Assembly: GCA_902805475.1 (NCBI GenBank)
Contig: CADCSX010000011.1
Location: forward strand, 434,001-498,000
Length of the DNA: 64,000 nt
Source: Entonaema liquescens
Taxonomy: Eukaryota > Ascomycota > Sordariomycetes > Xylariales > Xylariaceae
Direction: 5' to 3'
How positions within the stretch are numbered: position 1 is the first letter of the stretch; each line of letters begins with the position of its first letter. Shown here in pieces: positions 32,897-45,674 of this stretch. Made by a program: the position numbers and the translations under genes. The notes below the pieces were generated by a model. It searched no databases, was not told the origin of the DNA, and saw only the letters and a program-made list of their open reading frames with translations.

Positions 32897-35800
32897 TTAC
32901 TCGACCCGAATAATGACTTTCCATCCCAGAGCCCCCGCTTCTCTTATAGCACAAGATAAACAGCCCCTCCTACGGCGGCTGATTATGGCGTTCCAACCCC
33001 TCTCCGCGCACAGGGCACGGACGAGGATCTCGAGGTCGGACCCGAATTGTCTCCGACGCGTCCCAAGTCGCATCTTGGCCTCGGGACTAGAGCTTGGCGG
33101 GTCAATGCGCTCTATCTTGCTGCGGGATGACGCTGCTGTGCTTGGCCGCCGCTCTAGCTCGAGTGAACTAGAGGTTCGTAACGGTGGCATATTAGTGGCT
33201 TCCATACCGAATGAGGATGAGAGTGACGACATGCGGGAGAGTGAAGGCATGTCAGGTGATTGTGGTGGTGCGAAGCCCGTTACACAATCAATTACTAGGA
33301 ATCGAGGAACTCTATTAGAAATAGAGATAGATGAGTGACTTCTTGAATGTCCTTTTACTGGTATTTTGCTTAATAGATCTTCCAGACTTGCGGAAGGATG
33401 TTTCATGAGATCTGTAAGATGGATCGCCGTATAATGATAAAATCGATGGAGAGGGTGACCTGATATAGGTTAGTAAGGTGCCTACTTTATAAAAGCAGAC
33501 GTGATGCGGGGATGCTGACCTGTAATATGTGCCGGACTGGATGGCTTTCCGCTGAAATTATGGCCTCCGACATCGATTTGCTGAATAGTAGGACTTGTAG
33601 GGGATTTAAAATATTTAACATAACTAGAAGCGACACAAGGGTGAGCTGTAACAAAGTAAACATCGTTGGAAAGCGTAAAGCTGTGGTCTTCGTCTCGTTC
33701 GAGCGCGTCGTGGGACATTGTAAAGCTCACGGAGGCAGGATACGTAGGAGTTTCTGCGCCTTGTTCCTTACTGGAACCCGAAAATGGGCGGAAACTTCTA
33801 TCCGTACTAGGTGTTGCGCTTAAACCGTCCACCGGGGCGCTCAGATTTAACGATTTAAGTTCTATTCTGATATTTGAAGGAGGTGGGTTGGGATATGCTG
33901 TTTCGTAGGGAATTATAAAGTCGGCGGGTAGTACACTTGAAGGGTCAGCGTCGCCAAGGACGTCAGACTCGCGTTCAATGGTTGTTTTCCCCCATATTCT
34001 GGCTTTTCTTCCTGTTCGGGCGAGATCCGCTATCATAGTAAGTAACGTAAATCTCATTAGATTAAAATTGGCGGGCTTACCTGGAATTGCATCAACTGCA
34101 ATATTTACCCAGCCCTCATCGAGCCCTTGAGGAGTCACATCGCTCGATATCCAGCCCATGCACTCTGCCGCGCCCTGTCCGGCAGCCAAGACACGACCCA
34201 CGATGCAAGCTGTACTCCAAAAACTCTTCCCGCTGTAAACAAACCCACCACACAGATTGGCTAGTGGTCCAAGTCTCGTTAATGCGTTTTCATCAACTTC
34301 GAGTAAAGCCGACATAAGATAGTGTGATAACACTTCGCCTGGAAGGATTAAACCAGATACATATGACTTTGAAAACCAACCAGATGCGTGCAACGCAGCT
34401 TCGATCTTCCTTCGTCTAGACGGTTGTCTCTTATCGCGCACTGATGATGCATCATCAGAGAAATAGGAGGAGCGACGAGAGTCAAAGTCAAGGGGAAGCG
34501 TAGTAACGGGGGCTGCTTTACCTAACGCTATGGCCTGTTCGGATAATTTGATGCCCGAAGATTGTATATCCGGCCAGCGTAACTTTCGTGCAAAGTGCAT
34601 TAACCCGTAAACCTGTCTCTCGCTATATTTACCCTCTATTGCATACATATATTCAGACTGAGAATTGTGACGATGCTGAGTGTGGTCAACATGATGCGCC
34701 CCGTACATGTGTTCGTGCTTGAGATTCATCTTGCTCGTTAAAGAAGAAAGCCATCCTTTCGGCGTAGACGGCTCGGAGTGGTTCACTTGTTGCTTTTTAA
34801 TCCTGATATTTTCGAGCCAGGATCGAGCTAGAATTAAGGACCATCTAACAGAGACGTTGGCCTCCTTTTCAAATCTGTGTATCTCAGACGCCCTAAGGCT
34901 CTGACCTACACCGCATTCATCGCCCTCTGTAATTGCATCTAGTCGAATAAGAAGTTCGCAGGCAATGAGGATTTGAAGTAGCAGCCAATACCGCTCCTCG
35001 CTTCGGTCCTGGGAGTCGTTTCCTTCATTTATAGTCGCTCCGTCGAAGATCTCATCATCCAAGGGGAAGGCCCACAAAATTTGGCCAAGACGGATCCTCC
35101 ATTCGACACGGGAGAAGTCAGTCCAGGCATTTGGCGCCGCTAGTACTTTTACTAGGGCATGAATTTGCACAGCCAGACTGTAAGGATCTTTAGGGTCAAT
35201 AACTCTTGTTGGTGGATGAAGAACTTTGGCGAACAACTCATTATAAAGTTCTTGAGACTTCGTTCGAGTCCCCCTTCGTTCTGCTTGATACCTCTCCTCA
35301 CACTTGATTAACTGTTCCATGATGGCCGAATCATCCAGATGCCGCAAGCCATCCTTTGAGTTTATCAACCTCTGGCGCTGCTCTACGATGACGTGGCCCT
35401 TAGATCCTAGGCTGTTGAATCCATACTGCTCCTCTTGTAGGGCGTCGGCAATAGAAATCTCCAAGGCAGCCTGATAACCGATGGTGCCTTTCTCTAAACC
35501 CTGCATGCTAAGCATGTTTGGCCGTTCCTGACACCTTGCATTGAAGTGAGGCCGCTTCTTGCTGGATGGTGACGCTACAGATAGAGGGTCCCGGAGAATG
35601 ATGCGAGGCCCGGCAGTGACACAACCCCAGGCATTATCTCCTATCTGAACATGATCAGTTAGGTCTCTAATGCCCAACTCTTCATTCCAGGGGAACGCCA
35701 CGGATGGATGCGGGGCCCCGGTGCCGTGACCTTGAGACCGAGCAAAGAATTGCGGAGCTCCGGAGAATAGCTTCTCGATCTCGGTATCGGTCAATGCTGA

Positions 35801-35959
35801 CATGATGCGATTTAGTTTTAACACAGGCTTGCGAAGCCTGCCATCGACTTTATCAATAGTGCCCGGAGGAGGCGGAGATGGGAGCGGCTTATTAGAATTG
35901 ACGGGCACACGCGGAGATAATGGTGGTCTCTCAGAGGATGGCCGAGCACTTGAAATCTG
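32897..35959 (-). CDS. Large conserved ascomycete protein of unknown function
   Basis: Coding exons are 35959(?)-34081, 34029-33520 and 33459-32897. The 51-nt intron 34080-34030 is a multiple of three without stop, so it can be read through, but it has a clean GTAAGC donor, and its removal joins DAIP to DLARTGRK as I recall in homologues. The first ATG in the main exon is at 35803 (MSALTDTEIEKLFSGAPQFFARS, a conserved-looking block); conserved-looking Pro-rich sequence continues upstream to an acceptor AG at 35960-35961, so a short upstream exon carrying the true start is likely but was not found. The protein exceeds 980 residues. The C-terminal end (RALCAERGWNAIISRRRRGCLSCAIREA) is Arg/Cys-rich and conserved-looking. 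I can assign no function; it is a long, apparently cytosolic ascomycete protein. Confidence 0.8.
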
Positions 35960-36525
35960 CTGAGACGTACAGGCGGTGTTAGTGATAAACCCCGGAAAAA
36001 AAAAGACACTTCTTATAGTCAAGTCAAGTGTTGGCTATAGGAGATGTTGAACACGTGAGAAGTATCTAGAACTCTAGAAACAAATGTAATAAATTCAGCT
36101 GTACGGACTACTTAGATCCATCAACCTGAACAATCAACAAGAACACAGAAACAAAAAGGTTCGAAAAAGAAAACAGCGCATGCAGGGTCTAGGTAGAAAC
36201 ATCAGCTGAGGTCATAAGACAAGCAGTTTAGGGGTCGCGGTCTTATCCAACAACTGTGCACCTTCCCCCGCCCTCATTGAACTGAAATTAGGTACTGAAT
36301 AGGTATTAATTGCATTGTATGTACAATTACTTGTACAATACAAGTATTGGGTCTTGGCAGGGGATTAACCCGTAACCCGTAAGTTGTGCATCTGGCAACT
36401 GTCATAGCATCTAGTACCTAGCGTTGAGCATATTGGAGTGACTACCAGTTGGCGGACACGTGCTCTAACAAGGATAATGTGGAGGAAAGAAGGGTAGGGG
36501 CGGTAAGGGTTGCTGTAAAAGGAAA

Positions 36526-37128
36526 TTATTGTAGGTACAGTACCGTGGTCTTTGCTGTGTTGGACTTTGATTTCTCCGCACTAGATGTACTAGTACTTCT
36601 TCCCGTATTTCTGGAAGTGGATGTGGACGTGGTCGTGGTTGTAGTTGCAGTCGTAGTCGTAGTCGAAGTCGTAGTCGAAGTCGTAGTTGCATCCGCGACG
36701 GCCGCGCTTGTGCGTGTGTTTGAACCCGAACCCGAACTTGGACCTAAACCTGCACCAGCGCCTGCGCTTGAAGCTTTTCTTGCATATCCATATCCACTCT
36801 GTCGCCGCGATCCTTCACCTTTACTCACTCCGACACCTTTAATGACCCTAATGCCTTTTTGCAACTTATTTCGTATTCGCCCCTGAGGAGGTTTACGACT
36901 CTTTTCTTTTGGCCAGTGGACGAATTCTCGAATTCGAGCATATTTAGATGAACGTTGTCGCCGGGAGACATCGTTCGGTTCCTTGGCATCGGTAATGAGG
37001 ATTAGTGCCGAAGGTTTAAACACAGCAAATGATGGTACCCTCATGAGTGAATCGTGTGCGCTTTTCCGGCGATTTGGGTTAAAAGCGTCAAACACGACGT
37101 CCGAGGGTATGTTGTGTGAAAGGTGCAT
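36526..37128 (-). CDS. Doubtful Thr/Ser-rich basic open frame
   Basis: Starting at the first ATG (37128) this frame gives about 200 residues: a basic middle (Lys/Arg with RIREFVHWPKEKSRKPPQG), a Gly/Ala/Ser segment, then a run of Thr with Ser and Ala near the C-terminus. No family is recognised and no intron is needed. The opposite strand over the same low-complexity block is also open (36449-36886, Val-rich), which shows that the openness comes from the GTAGTC-type repeat rather than from selection. It may be a fast-evolving gene or only repeat-derived. Confidence 0.25.
   Translation of the reverse strand: MHLSHNIPSDVVFDAFNPNRRKSAHDSLMRVPSFAVFKPSALILITDAKEPNDVSRRQRSSKYARIREFVHWPKEKSRKPPQGRIRNKLQKGIRVIKGVGVSKGEGSRRQSGYGYARKASSAGAGAGLGPSSGSGSNTRTSAAVADATTTSTTTSTTTTTATTTTTTSTSTSRNTGRSTSTSSAEKSKSNTAKTTVLYLQ
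36611..36700. repeat. Degenerate GTNGTA/GTAGTC low-complexity tract
   Basis: Imperfect 6-bp units of the type GTAGTC, GTCGTA and GAAGTC run for about 90 bp and produce Thr-rich (minus) or Val-rich (plus) translation. Confidence 0.7.
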
Positions 37129-37230
37129 CGTGGTTTTGAAACAGATCTGTCGTACTGCCCTATTGTTATAAGTGTGCCATGAGGACGACCACCAAACCAC
37201 CGAGTCGAAGTCGAAACTAAGTCGGCCCAA

Positions 37231-40200
37231 GATACTAATCGCAAGTGATGCAAAAACCCTAGTCGGCTTGATCGTCTATGTCACGGTCTTCCCGATATGC
37301 TGGGAGACGGTGATAGGCGCACCTAATGCCAGATGTAAATTTCAGATTGCACAGTTATAAGAGTTCAGGCTGGGTGGCCACACAGCCATATTAAAACCAA
37401 CCGTCATGCCAAACATGCGATCTATCTTTGTATGCGCCAGGCCAGTAGTATGAGTGATGCCACGAGCCGCCAAGCTGACATTCAAAGTGCCGGACGTCAC
37501 AATCCATGGCAGATGGATTCGGGCTATGGGTTGCTCGTACCCATGCAAGCAACCCGCGATGGCTTATGAATGAGCAAGATAATCAGCCGGTAAGCTAAAC
37601 TATTATCCTGCACATTTTTAGGTCGTTTCAAGTCGCCTTTACCACCTCCTCATAGGGCCTCGGAGGTCAAGTGTGCAGGGTATATTTCCCTCTACGAATT
37701 GGTAATTGGAAATTCACATTCCATCGAAGTCATTGGTGCTTTTAGCTTCTAACGCCAGCATTATCATGCGTCTTATTCCGACGGTTGTGGATTTTCACAT
37801 ATCTATGCGACAGCCGCACACCGACATTATCTTACACTAGTATATAACATCCACGTTCTAACTAGGCTCACTTGCAGTTTCAGCCATCATGCCTGACGTG
37901 GCTCGCGTGGGTGACCCATCTGGATAGATCCACCAGATCGTTCACTTCGTATCACCCTTGCGGACCGCGATTCCATCTCTGGGAACAGAAACACGGAATC
38001 GCTCTACTAAGCCGGTTCCGTCTAAGCCGCCCACCAAATACAAACCTCTATCGGTTTTTCCGTACAGGATTAGAACGCGTTTCGTCATCGTTGTCGCGGA
38101 GGGCTCTTGTTTACGACCTCGAAACAATGTCAGCCTTACGGTAGTTAGTCACTTATTACTTTAGAATTATTCCCGAAGCATCTCTTATCCCAATCCTAAG
38201 CGGTGCCGTACGAGTCTGATAACACTTTAATTTTAACTCAGGTGGCCTTCTTCTCCGAGCCTTTCATTCTATTTGATCTAAACGTATTTACTTCATTTAC
38301 ATGGGACGCGCTGACTAAACTCAGCCGAAAAATGGAAGTCAACCCTTGCTTCCATCGAAGATTCCAAGATAAATTATTCGCATACGATGGTGCAACATTG
38401 AATCCTGAGGCGCTGTTCCTCGCGCCAACCAATGGCATATTGGATCATATCACATACCAAATACCCACCAACAGAATCGTCTTGTTATAATTTGGGAATG
38501 ACAGTAGGTCAATGATCCTGACCTTGTTGGATTCTCAATCACATCCGTAGGGCGTCCAGGAATCTCATCCTACGGTAGCCCATTTCGGCTCCGACTGCAG
38601 TATTCTAGAATTTCTTCAAGGATAACCACGGCGATCAGTTACAGCTGATGGCGATCATAGAAGCTCTCGCTTGGTCCGGAGCTAATAACCGGTTGGTGTC
38701 GAATCTTACAGCTGATGTTGGCGATGACTCGCTGTCTGCGTATTGAGCTGGCAAGACTTTAAATAGTGCTGCGAATCAACTAACATCGGATTTGTCCGTT
38801 GTCAGCAATTGGCGGTATTTGTTGTACTGATTGATAACACCGACTATGGGGCCCTTCTATAGGATCCTCTGGTATCTCCTCCCACGCATCTGTACTTATT
38901 ACATGGTATTGTAGTACCGAGAGATCCCAATCACGGCTATACGCAGTAGTTCGCGTGTCAGAAGTACGGGCCCGAGATTCAAAATGCGATTCCCCTCGGC
39001 CACCTCTAGCTCATGTCCATCAAGCAATTCTTGGTCCGTTTGCCTCCCGAATCGGAACTAGATGAGACAATTCCTTTGAAACCCAAGTGACCAAGAGAAA
39101 TTCACATATATCGACGGCCAGACGACAAGAAGAAAGCCAGCAAGATATTTCAAATGCTAATAAGGTATAAGCTGACTGTTTTAGCCCAAGGTTATGGGAG
39201 CATGGGAAGTTCACGTGAAAGTATGTTTATAATCATTTAGGCTAGGAGTCGAGACGTGTTTCATCCATCATTACCAACTCATGTGGCACTGTCAGTCGCC
39301 ATATTTACGGGATGCAAGATGAGTCCCTGTGACGAAAATCCTCTTCTCTCAAATATCAACAGTCTGTAGTGAATCACGTCGAGGTTTGCGCATTTACGAC
39401 CATCCGCGTATTGAAAGGCGTTCTCTCAATTCATCCCGAGGCAAGTATTCCCTTGGTATGGGCTATCGTTTATCTTTTTTTTTTTTTTTTTTTTTTTTTT
39501 TTGATCGACTATTCATATAGCTCCGACCCTAGAACGGAAGCCTATGTGTCCGGTTTCACCCATCTTGTGGGGTTTGACGTCTCCCAGAGAGAAATCTGGG
39601 AGTCTGACTGATTCTATCGAGCTTCCATTGATACAATCTATATTGTCTTATTACCGATAGATATATTTGCCATAAAAACGCAGCTTGCACTGGTGGTATC
39701 GATACCCAGATGTATCAAGAGTCATCTGGAGTGCTCTTCTACTCCAAAACAAGCTGCATGCTCTCTTATTCGTATCGGTGTCTTTCAGAAACGCATTCGC
39801 TATGAGATGTACTAGAAAGAATTTCATAACCCCCGTTGAACCGGCGAGGTAAGCCATCCAGCTATCATCTTGGCGATCCAATGGTCCTTTCGACATCAAT
39901 CCTAGCTATCAATGTTAGGCATACTTAACAAGGGTCGTGGCTAGTGCCACTAAAGACAACGGAGTCGGCATATGGGCTTGCCCGACTACGGATAGGTAAC
40001 CGGTCCAAAGGAGGCATAAGGCCAGAGGAAAGCCTTAGAAGGCTGTGGTGTTGCGTCAATTGCCGATCCGTCGGCTGAGAATATGGTCATGGGAGCAAGC
40101 TTCCCAGGTTCTCGGATGCAGGTGTAGGACCACAGCGAGAATATCCACCTCCTAATAGACGACATAGCTACGATCTGTACGCAAAATACCCCTGAAAGCC

Positions 40201-41048
40201 CCTCATTGTTGGATTCCGCCCCGTCTGCAGTAGCGGGTCTCGACTACTGCGGTCAGCTTGCTGTCCCGCGGGAATAGTTTAGAGACCGCGGACGAAATGC
40301 TCGCTGTCGAGGGGGAAGCCCCAGAGACTACCCAGCAACACTGTTGGTGTGATGGTAGCTGAAGCGTCTGTTACAAGGTTGAGCTGACTTTGGTGGTCAG
40401 CATGGAGACGAAACAACACCTCGACCCCTGGCTAGTCGAGTCTGACATGAACAGAATGTGTTGCTATTTTGCCGCCGAGCGCTGCTCTAATACACATAGG
40501 GTATATGACCCCGATCATGTATGGGCTATATACAACTTGCCATCGCATGGTATGATACCAGACAATGGCTAGGGCGGGCGGCGACGGCATCATGATAGCG
40601 ACTTGACCCATGTTCCTAGAATTCAGTTTAGCTATGAAGAATCTCATCGCTATCGATATCCGGGGAATAAACATTGAGCGATGTGGCTTGAAAATAGAAC
40701 CTTGCCTATGCGGGCCACCTAAAGCAGCCATTTATCCTTTGACTCGCAATGAATACTTACTATTTGAATGGCATGAACACTCAGGACAAACCTAGTCACG
40801 CGGCAATGCCTTGGATACAGTATATGGCAACCGTGGAAGACAACATTCTTCTATTAGAAGTATCAAGGCCCGTCAGGATGCCCCTAGACCATCAACATAA
40901 ATCATTCCCCTGGCAATCTTGGGTATAATGCCATCCTAAACGCCGCTTAACGCCGTGTATGCTGCAAGCTCTTGACTTGGAAAACTACCAGCTCGAATTC
41001 GAGCTGTGTGTACGCCAAATCTGATAGCCTAAAATTGAACGCGCCCGA
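37231..41048. other. Gene-poor region of about 3.8 kb
   Basis: I see no gene I can support. Composition is normal, open frames are short on both strands and none joins into a recognisable protein. It contains a T28 run at 39475-39502. Frames at 38203-38490 (plus) and 39651-39899 (minus) were inspected and not recognised. It may be old decayed coding sequence. Confidence 0.5.
39475..39502. repeat. Poly-T tract (28 T)
   Basis: Uninterrupted T28. It could be a poly(A) tail of a minus-strand retrogene or simple slippage; no retrogene body was recognised beside it. Confidence 0.8.
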
Positions 41049-41595
41049 TTATACCGGAGGTGTATCATGAACCACAACTAATAGATACTTAACTTCGGGA
41101 ACAATTACTAGCTCTTGTTTCTTGGTGCGCAGCCTCAACAGCTTAAGCTCATCCTATATCGACATATTAGCCTCTCTTCCGTGTTCAGACACTATGGACC
41201 ACGTACCTCGTTATCAATCTCGTCAACTAGGCTTCCTGCCGTACTTAAGAAGCTCCATATCATACTGGCGAGCTCCTGCGCAGCTAGCGTCTCGTTGTCT
41301 GTACTCGTGCTGACGTCGGCCGAGAAGGAACCACCTGTAGGGCTCGGTAGCGATGCTTTCCTGTCTGTCGATCGCGCAGGTCTAATCGTTGAGATTTGGC
41401 CGTTTGTTTTGAGCACAGCGCCGTTCGCTCGGTCCATCATGAGCCAGGCCTTGACTCCGGGTTTCTTGGAGAGCCGGTGGAGAGACTCCTCTATGGACTC
41501 CGTATTGATGGAAGGCTACGTATGTTATTCGTTAGAATACATTATGACTCTAATACGCTAGGAATCGTAACTCTTACCGCTGCCTTTTCTGCCAT
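41049..41595 (-). CDS. Roadblock/LC7 domain protein (dynein light chain roadblock type)
   Basis: Three exons: 41595-41578 (six codons), 41515-41207 and 41153-41049, with introns of 62 and 53 nt, all phase 0, giving 143 residues. The product is a single roadblock domain with a fungal insert: ESLHRLSKKPGVKAWLMMDRANGAVLKTNGQ opens the domain, a Ser/Thr-rich insert follows, then ELASMIWSFLSTAGSLVDEID (central helix) and the last strands KLLRLRTKKQELVIVPEVKYLLVVVHD. Such proteins dimerise and serve as light chains of cytoplasmic dynein or in GTPase regulation. Exon 3 begins directly at GATGAGCTT after a TAG acceptor and completes the domain. The gene is divergent from IPI1 across a 385-bp spacer. 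Confidence 0.88.
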
Positions 41596-41980
41596 GTCTT
41601 CTTCTCGTGGTTGGGATAGAAATTTCTCGTATCGATCGCAAATAAGCACTGCCGTTCAAGGTGAATTGAAAAAGGTGAATTGAGAGCTCATTAATTCATT
41701 TGTTTTTGTACCTGTACCGAAGACAACCGCACCTCCTAGAAGTTCTAGGTTAGGTAGCTTAAGCCACTAAAGACATTGGCAGACAAGCCACACTGATAAG
41801 ATAAAGTACTCCACCACCAGAAATTCCGAGGTCAGTGAATTGTGCCACTACTAACCACTAAAAAGTTGTGTTGAATAGTTTCCGTCGCGAAGTTCAGAAG
41901 ACGTATAGCGGGAAAGTATGGCCAATTGGTCTACTGAACCTATCGACCCAGTTCTCGCTCATCCCAATGATTGAGTTGCG
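41596..41980. promoter_or_regulatory. Shared promoter of the roadblock gene and IPI1
   Basis: 385 bp between two divergent start codons. No specific motif was recognised; the arrangement alone suggests a bidirectional promoter. Confidence 0.5.
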
Positions 41981-43124
41981 ATGGGTTCCAGCGCTAAGAA
42001 GAAGAAGGAAAAGAAGAAGGACTTCCAGAAACCCAAGCTGAAAGTAGGGAAACCTAAGGCGAAACCTTCCAACTTTACCGATACTAGTTTTAAATCTAAA
42101 GGTATGATGGCGATGACGATGACGATGACGATGACGATGATATTCATGCGAAACCCACTGTCGCATTCTGATATCACTTTGCTAAACCCTTGTAGCTATC
42201 GTCTTACAACAGCAACTCGCCGAGAATGCACCAGATCCATCCGAACGATTCAAGCATAATCTATCTCTTACGAGCTCCCGATCAGATACTCAACGTCGAG
42301 ATGCGCTATCCTACCTCGCAAGCCAGCTTTCGACGAACCCGCCGACAAACCCAGTAGGCACGTCGACGCTTTTACAGAAGCTTCTTCCCATGATGTCAGA
42401 CTCCTCCGGACCTGTGCGCGGCCAGCTGCTAAAGCTACTGCGAACCCTTCCCGCAGATGAAGTCCGTCCTCATGTCGAGAAGATCATGCTCTATATCCGA
42501 GGCACCATGACAAACATATCACAGGAGGTCAAAGATGATGGCCTCAATTATATGGAATGGCTACTTGACGTTGCTGGAGAGGACGTTGTTTCCAGCGCTG
42601 GCTGTTGGGTTAAACCCCTGAGGGACTTCATGTCAGTACTAGGATGGGCTGTTAAGTCTGCCCCAACCACAGCGACAAAAAGTGGTTGGACATCTGCCCC
42701 GAGGACGACTTTTGGCGCCAAGAAATATGGCCAGTCTTTCCCACGGCAGATGTTGGTGCTGTCCAAATTCTTGGATATGGGGTTCAAGGCGGGAGCGACT
42801 ACTCCCTGGACCCCCAACGATTGGTTCAGCAGTATCAGTTGCGTACCGCGAACTGCAGACCCACTTGGGTATCTTGGCTTGTTCAAACCACCAAGGGACG
42901 AGGATAGCGAGCTCTATCGAAACCGAGAGGATAGGCAAGATATCTTCCAGAAGAGATTCAGAGCAGCTGTTGAGGCTGGAGTGGATATGGCTAAGAAAGA
43001 AGGCGGGACGGCTGGGAGAGCGGCTGCGACACTAGATCAAGTGTTGAAGGATGGTATGGGCGACTATGAACAGATCTCACGATTCAATGATGATGAGCAT
43101 CTATGGGATGGTTATATCATGTAA
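41981..43124 (+). CDS. IPI1: Pre-rRNA processing protein IPI1 (Rix1 complex)
   Basis: Two exons (41981-42101, 42196-43124; intron 94 nt, phase 1) give 349 residues. The Lys-rich start MGSSAKKKKEKKKDFQKPKLKVGK and the following NFTDTSFKSKAIVLQQQ block are hallmarks of Ipi1/TEX10. A helical repeat region follows (SERFKHNLSLTSSRSDTQRRDALSYL, LPMMSDSSGPVRGQLLKLLRTLP, LNYMEWLLDVAGEDVVSSAGCWVKPL). In yeast, Ipi1 works with Rix1 and Ipi3 in processing ITS2 and exporting pre-60S ribosomes from the nucleolus. The intron carries a (CGATGA)5 tract that stays open if unspliced for a short way. There is no frame break and the length matches fungal orthologues. Confidence 0.93.
42111..42140. repeat. (CGATGA)5 hexamer microsatellite in the IPI1 intron
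   Basis: Five perfect CGATGA units just inside the donor of the IPI1 intron. Copy-number change would alter intron length but not the protein. Confidence 0.9.
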
Positions 43125-45674
43125 ATTATGAGTTTAGGCGCTAAGAGGCATAATTCAATAATTCAACTTAAAATCTAATAATTCCTATCAATCATAGTCG
43201 TTCATTTAGCTTAGCCTACCTAGGAATACTATAGAAATATTAGCTATAAGACATACTCCTATTCTTGTTTTACTTCTCACCTAATATATGATTAATATGC
43301 GCCCCTACTCCCAACAGGCTGGTCACTTTATTTGATCTAGTTCTTAGCTCTCTCACTACCTAGGTAGTTAATATGAATAGGTATTACCAATTAATATTTC
43401 ATGAACCACCCAAGTTAATACACCTTGGACATTCCTGATAGGTGTGTATGCCAAAAGATAAAGGATGCCATACATAACTCAAGTCTTTACTCTAGCGGAG
43501 ATCATAAAGCCAACTAGGTATGTTATATGCGCCCTAAGCATAGCCCTATCCATATCCTTTTTGCCCTTATTGGTATAAACCCAACCATATGTAGCCCATG
43601 AGTTAGGTAACACTTCTCTTACTGTCGTCTCTTCTTAAAACCAAATTTGAATAGTAAACTAATATTGTATGTAATTATTCTAACACACATATCTTTATAT
43701 CCGCCCGAGCACGTTGATTTTGGTGATGTATATGAAATGTTCCCAGTGACCCCTAATATACCTACCTTATATACTTAACTTCTTAACAGCGAGTTATAGG
43801 GTAAAGCTAAGAAAATAAGGAAGATAATCTCGACCGGTTAACCGCTTTCAACGTAGGAGGGTGATGGTAAACAAACAATATGGAGCACTACGCTGCCTAC
43901 CGCAAAGACTATGTCATCACATGAGGACATGTCGCTTTCTCAGTCCTTCATTCGTGTCCCGTCCTATGGCCATATGTCTATTTCCCCGTCGCTATTATCC
44001 TCGTTCAGGCACTCAAACTCACCCCACGTCGTCAGACTCTTGTACAGAGGCGAGAATATCCTCCTAACGTTCCAGATACTCGCCTTATCACCTACACGAC
44101 AGTCCTGGAAGTCCGGAACAATCTATGCACCTATCTTAAACAAAGTTTCTACAGTGTCTTTTATTTTAGAAGCTCATGATAGGTCATTCACTGTATAAGT
44201 TACTGCTGTACCTAGCACCTGGCAGCTTCCCCCCTATCTTGTTGCCTAAACCCGTACTTCCTTGCCAGGTACCTATTGAAGCAATACCCTACCTATAAGG
44301 TACCTACACAAATAGTAGCAGTACATACCTAAGTTTGTGCACTTGCCTATCTAGATGCATAGGTAGGTATGTATGCCTAGCAACCAGGGCCTACATAGCA
44401 TTATTCACTTACTTTCCCTCTAAAAGAACGGGGTTAACTAAGGAAGCTGCCTATTCCGAGACTTGTTCTTTCCTAGTTCTCGAGATATCGTGTTACAGAT
44501 TCTCTCCCCCCAAAAACTATAAGAGGAGGGCATCCTTCTTCTTCAGCCAGCTTCCATTTTCTCTTCCTCCCTACCACAACAGCATTCTCCGAGTAGAACA
44601 CAGGTCTTCTTCGAGGACCACAATTTCGGTATCCTGATCTTCAGTTTCTCAACAGAGCAAAGTTTTAAGTAAGTTTGACGCTTTATTTATCATTATCATA
44701 ATATCATAATTCCCTACCACTATCTACCAACCATAGTTTGCTGAAGGCAAACCTTGGGACATCTCATTTGTACAATAATCCACCTCGATACCTTTCTCTC
44801 TCCTTTTCTTGATTGCGCGAACCCCTCCTCTACCTTTTCGTTTTCTTTTCGATTTCCTATTACTTCTGCGCGCTGTCGCGCAACTCGCCCTTCATTAGGC
44901 TGCGCTTCCTAAACTATTTGGTACTATCCCTATCCCACCCCCAAGCAACCTGTCCCAATACCTTCCCACTCAAGAGTGCTTCTCCTTAACCCCTTCACCA
45001 AACTATTACCCCTAATATAGTATCGCCCTTCGTTTATCCTTACTAGGTGGGCAAGCTCCCTCGCACCGCGAAGGTCTTCTATTGGAATCACTCTCGCGTA
45101 CCAGACACTCCAATAGACAACTGCTGCCTTATCTTTCCAGTTCACCACCAACATTTCGACGCTGTTTTGCTAACAAATTTATCGCCTAGGCATCTAGGGC
45201 TTGCGCTTCCGCATTTCATTATCACGACGCCCAAGTTGGGAAGATTCAAGTCAAGAAGTAAGTATATACTCGGTATTCCTTCTCGCATGCTCCTCTACGC
45301 ACCCGCCTCTCTCCAAACAAAACACGAAGTATGTTTGGTATCCCTATATCGAACTTTAAACCCTGGCATCCCTTGCCAACTACACATATTACATCTTACG
45401 CCCCATCTCAAGCATTCTTCGTATCGCAAGACACGAAACATCTCTTTCTCTGGCTCTTTTTATTAGCCGATTTCCCTCGCCGTCCGAGACCATTGATTTC
45501 CAATGCTCGATAGATGACTAGTGAATAAACACTAGGCCTTTCATTACCACTGACCAAAGATTGTAGAATCCTGAGGACAATCCCCTTGGTCTGTTGACCA
45601 GCATATCCACCAGTTAGGGTTCTCCTGAGAAGAAGCCGGTAGCCTTACAGTAGACCGCCGGACCTTCTGACGCC
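43125..45674. other. Long intergenic and leader region upstream of the RNA helicase
   Basis: About 2.5 kb without a recognisable gene. The left half is AT-rich with a TACCTAGGTA copy at 43357-43366 and a cluster of related ACCTA/TAGGT words at 44270-44380. The right half (44500-45600) is pyrimidine-rich and looks like a long 5' leader; GTAAGT-type donors at about 44668 and 45260 could start leader introns. Confidence 0.45.

Noticed and set aside
38203..38490. 95-residue open frame in the gene-poor region
   Set aside because: Begins with GTG, no family resemblance and no joinable exons.
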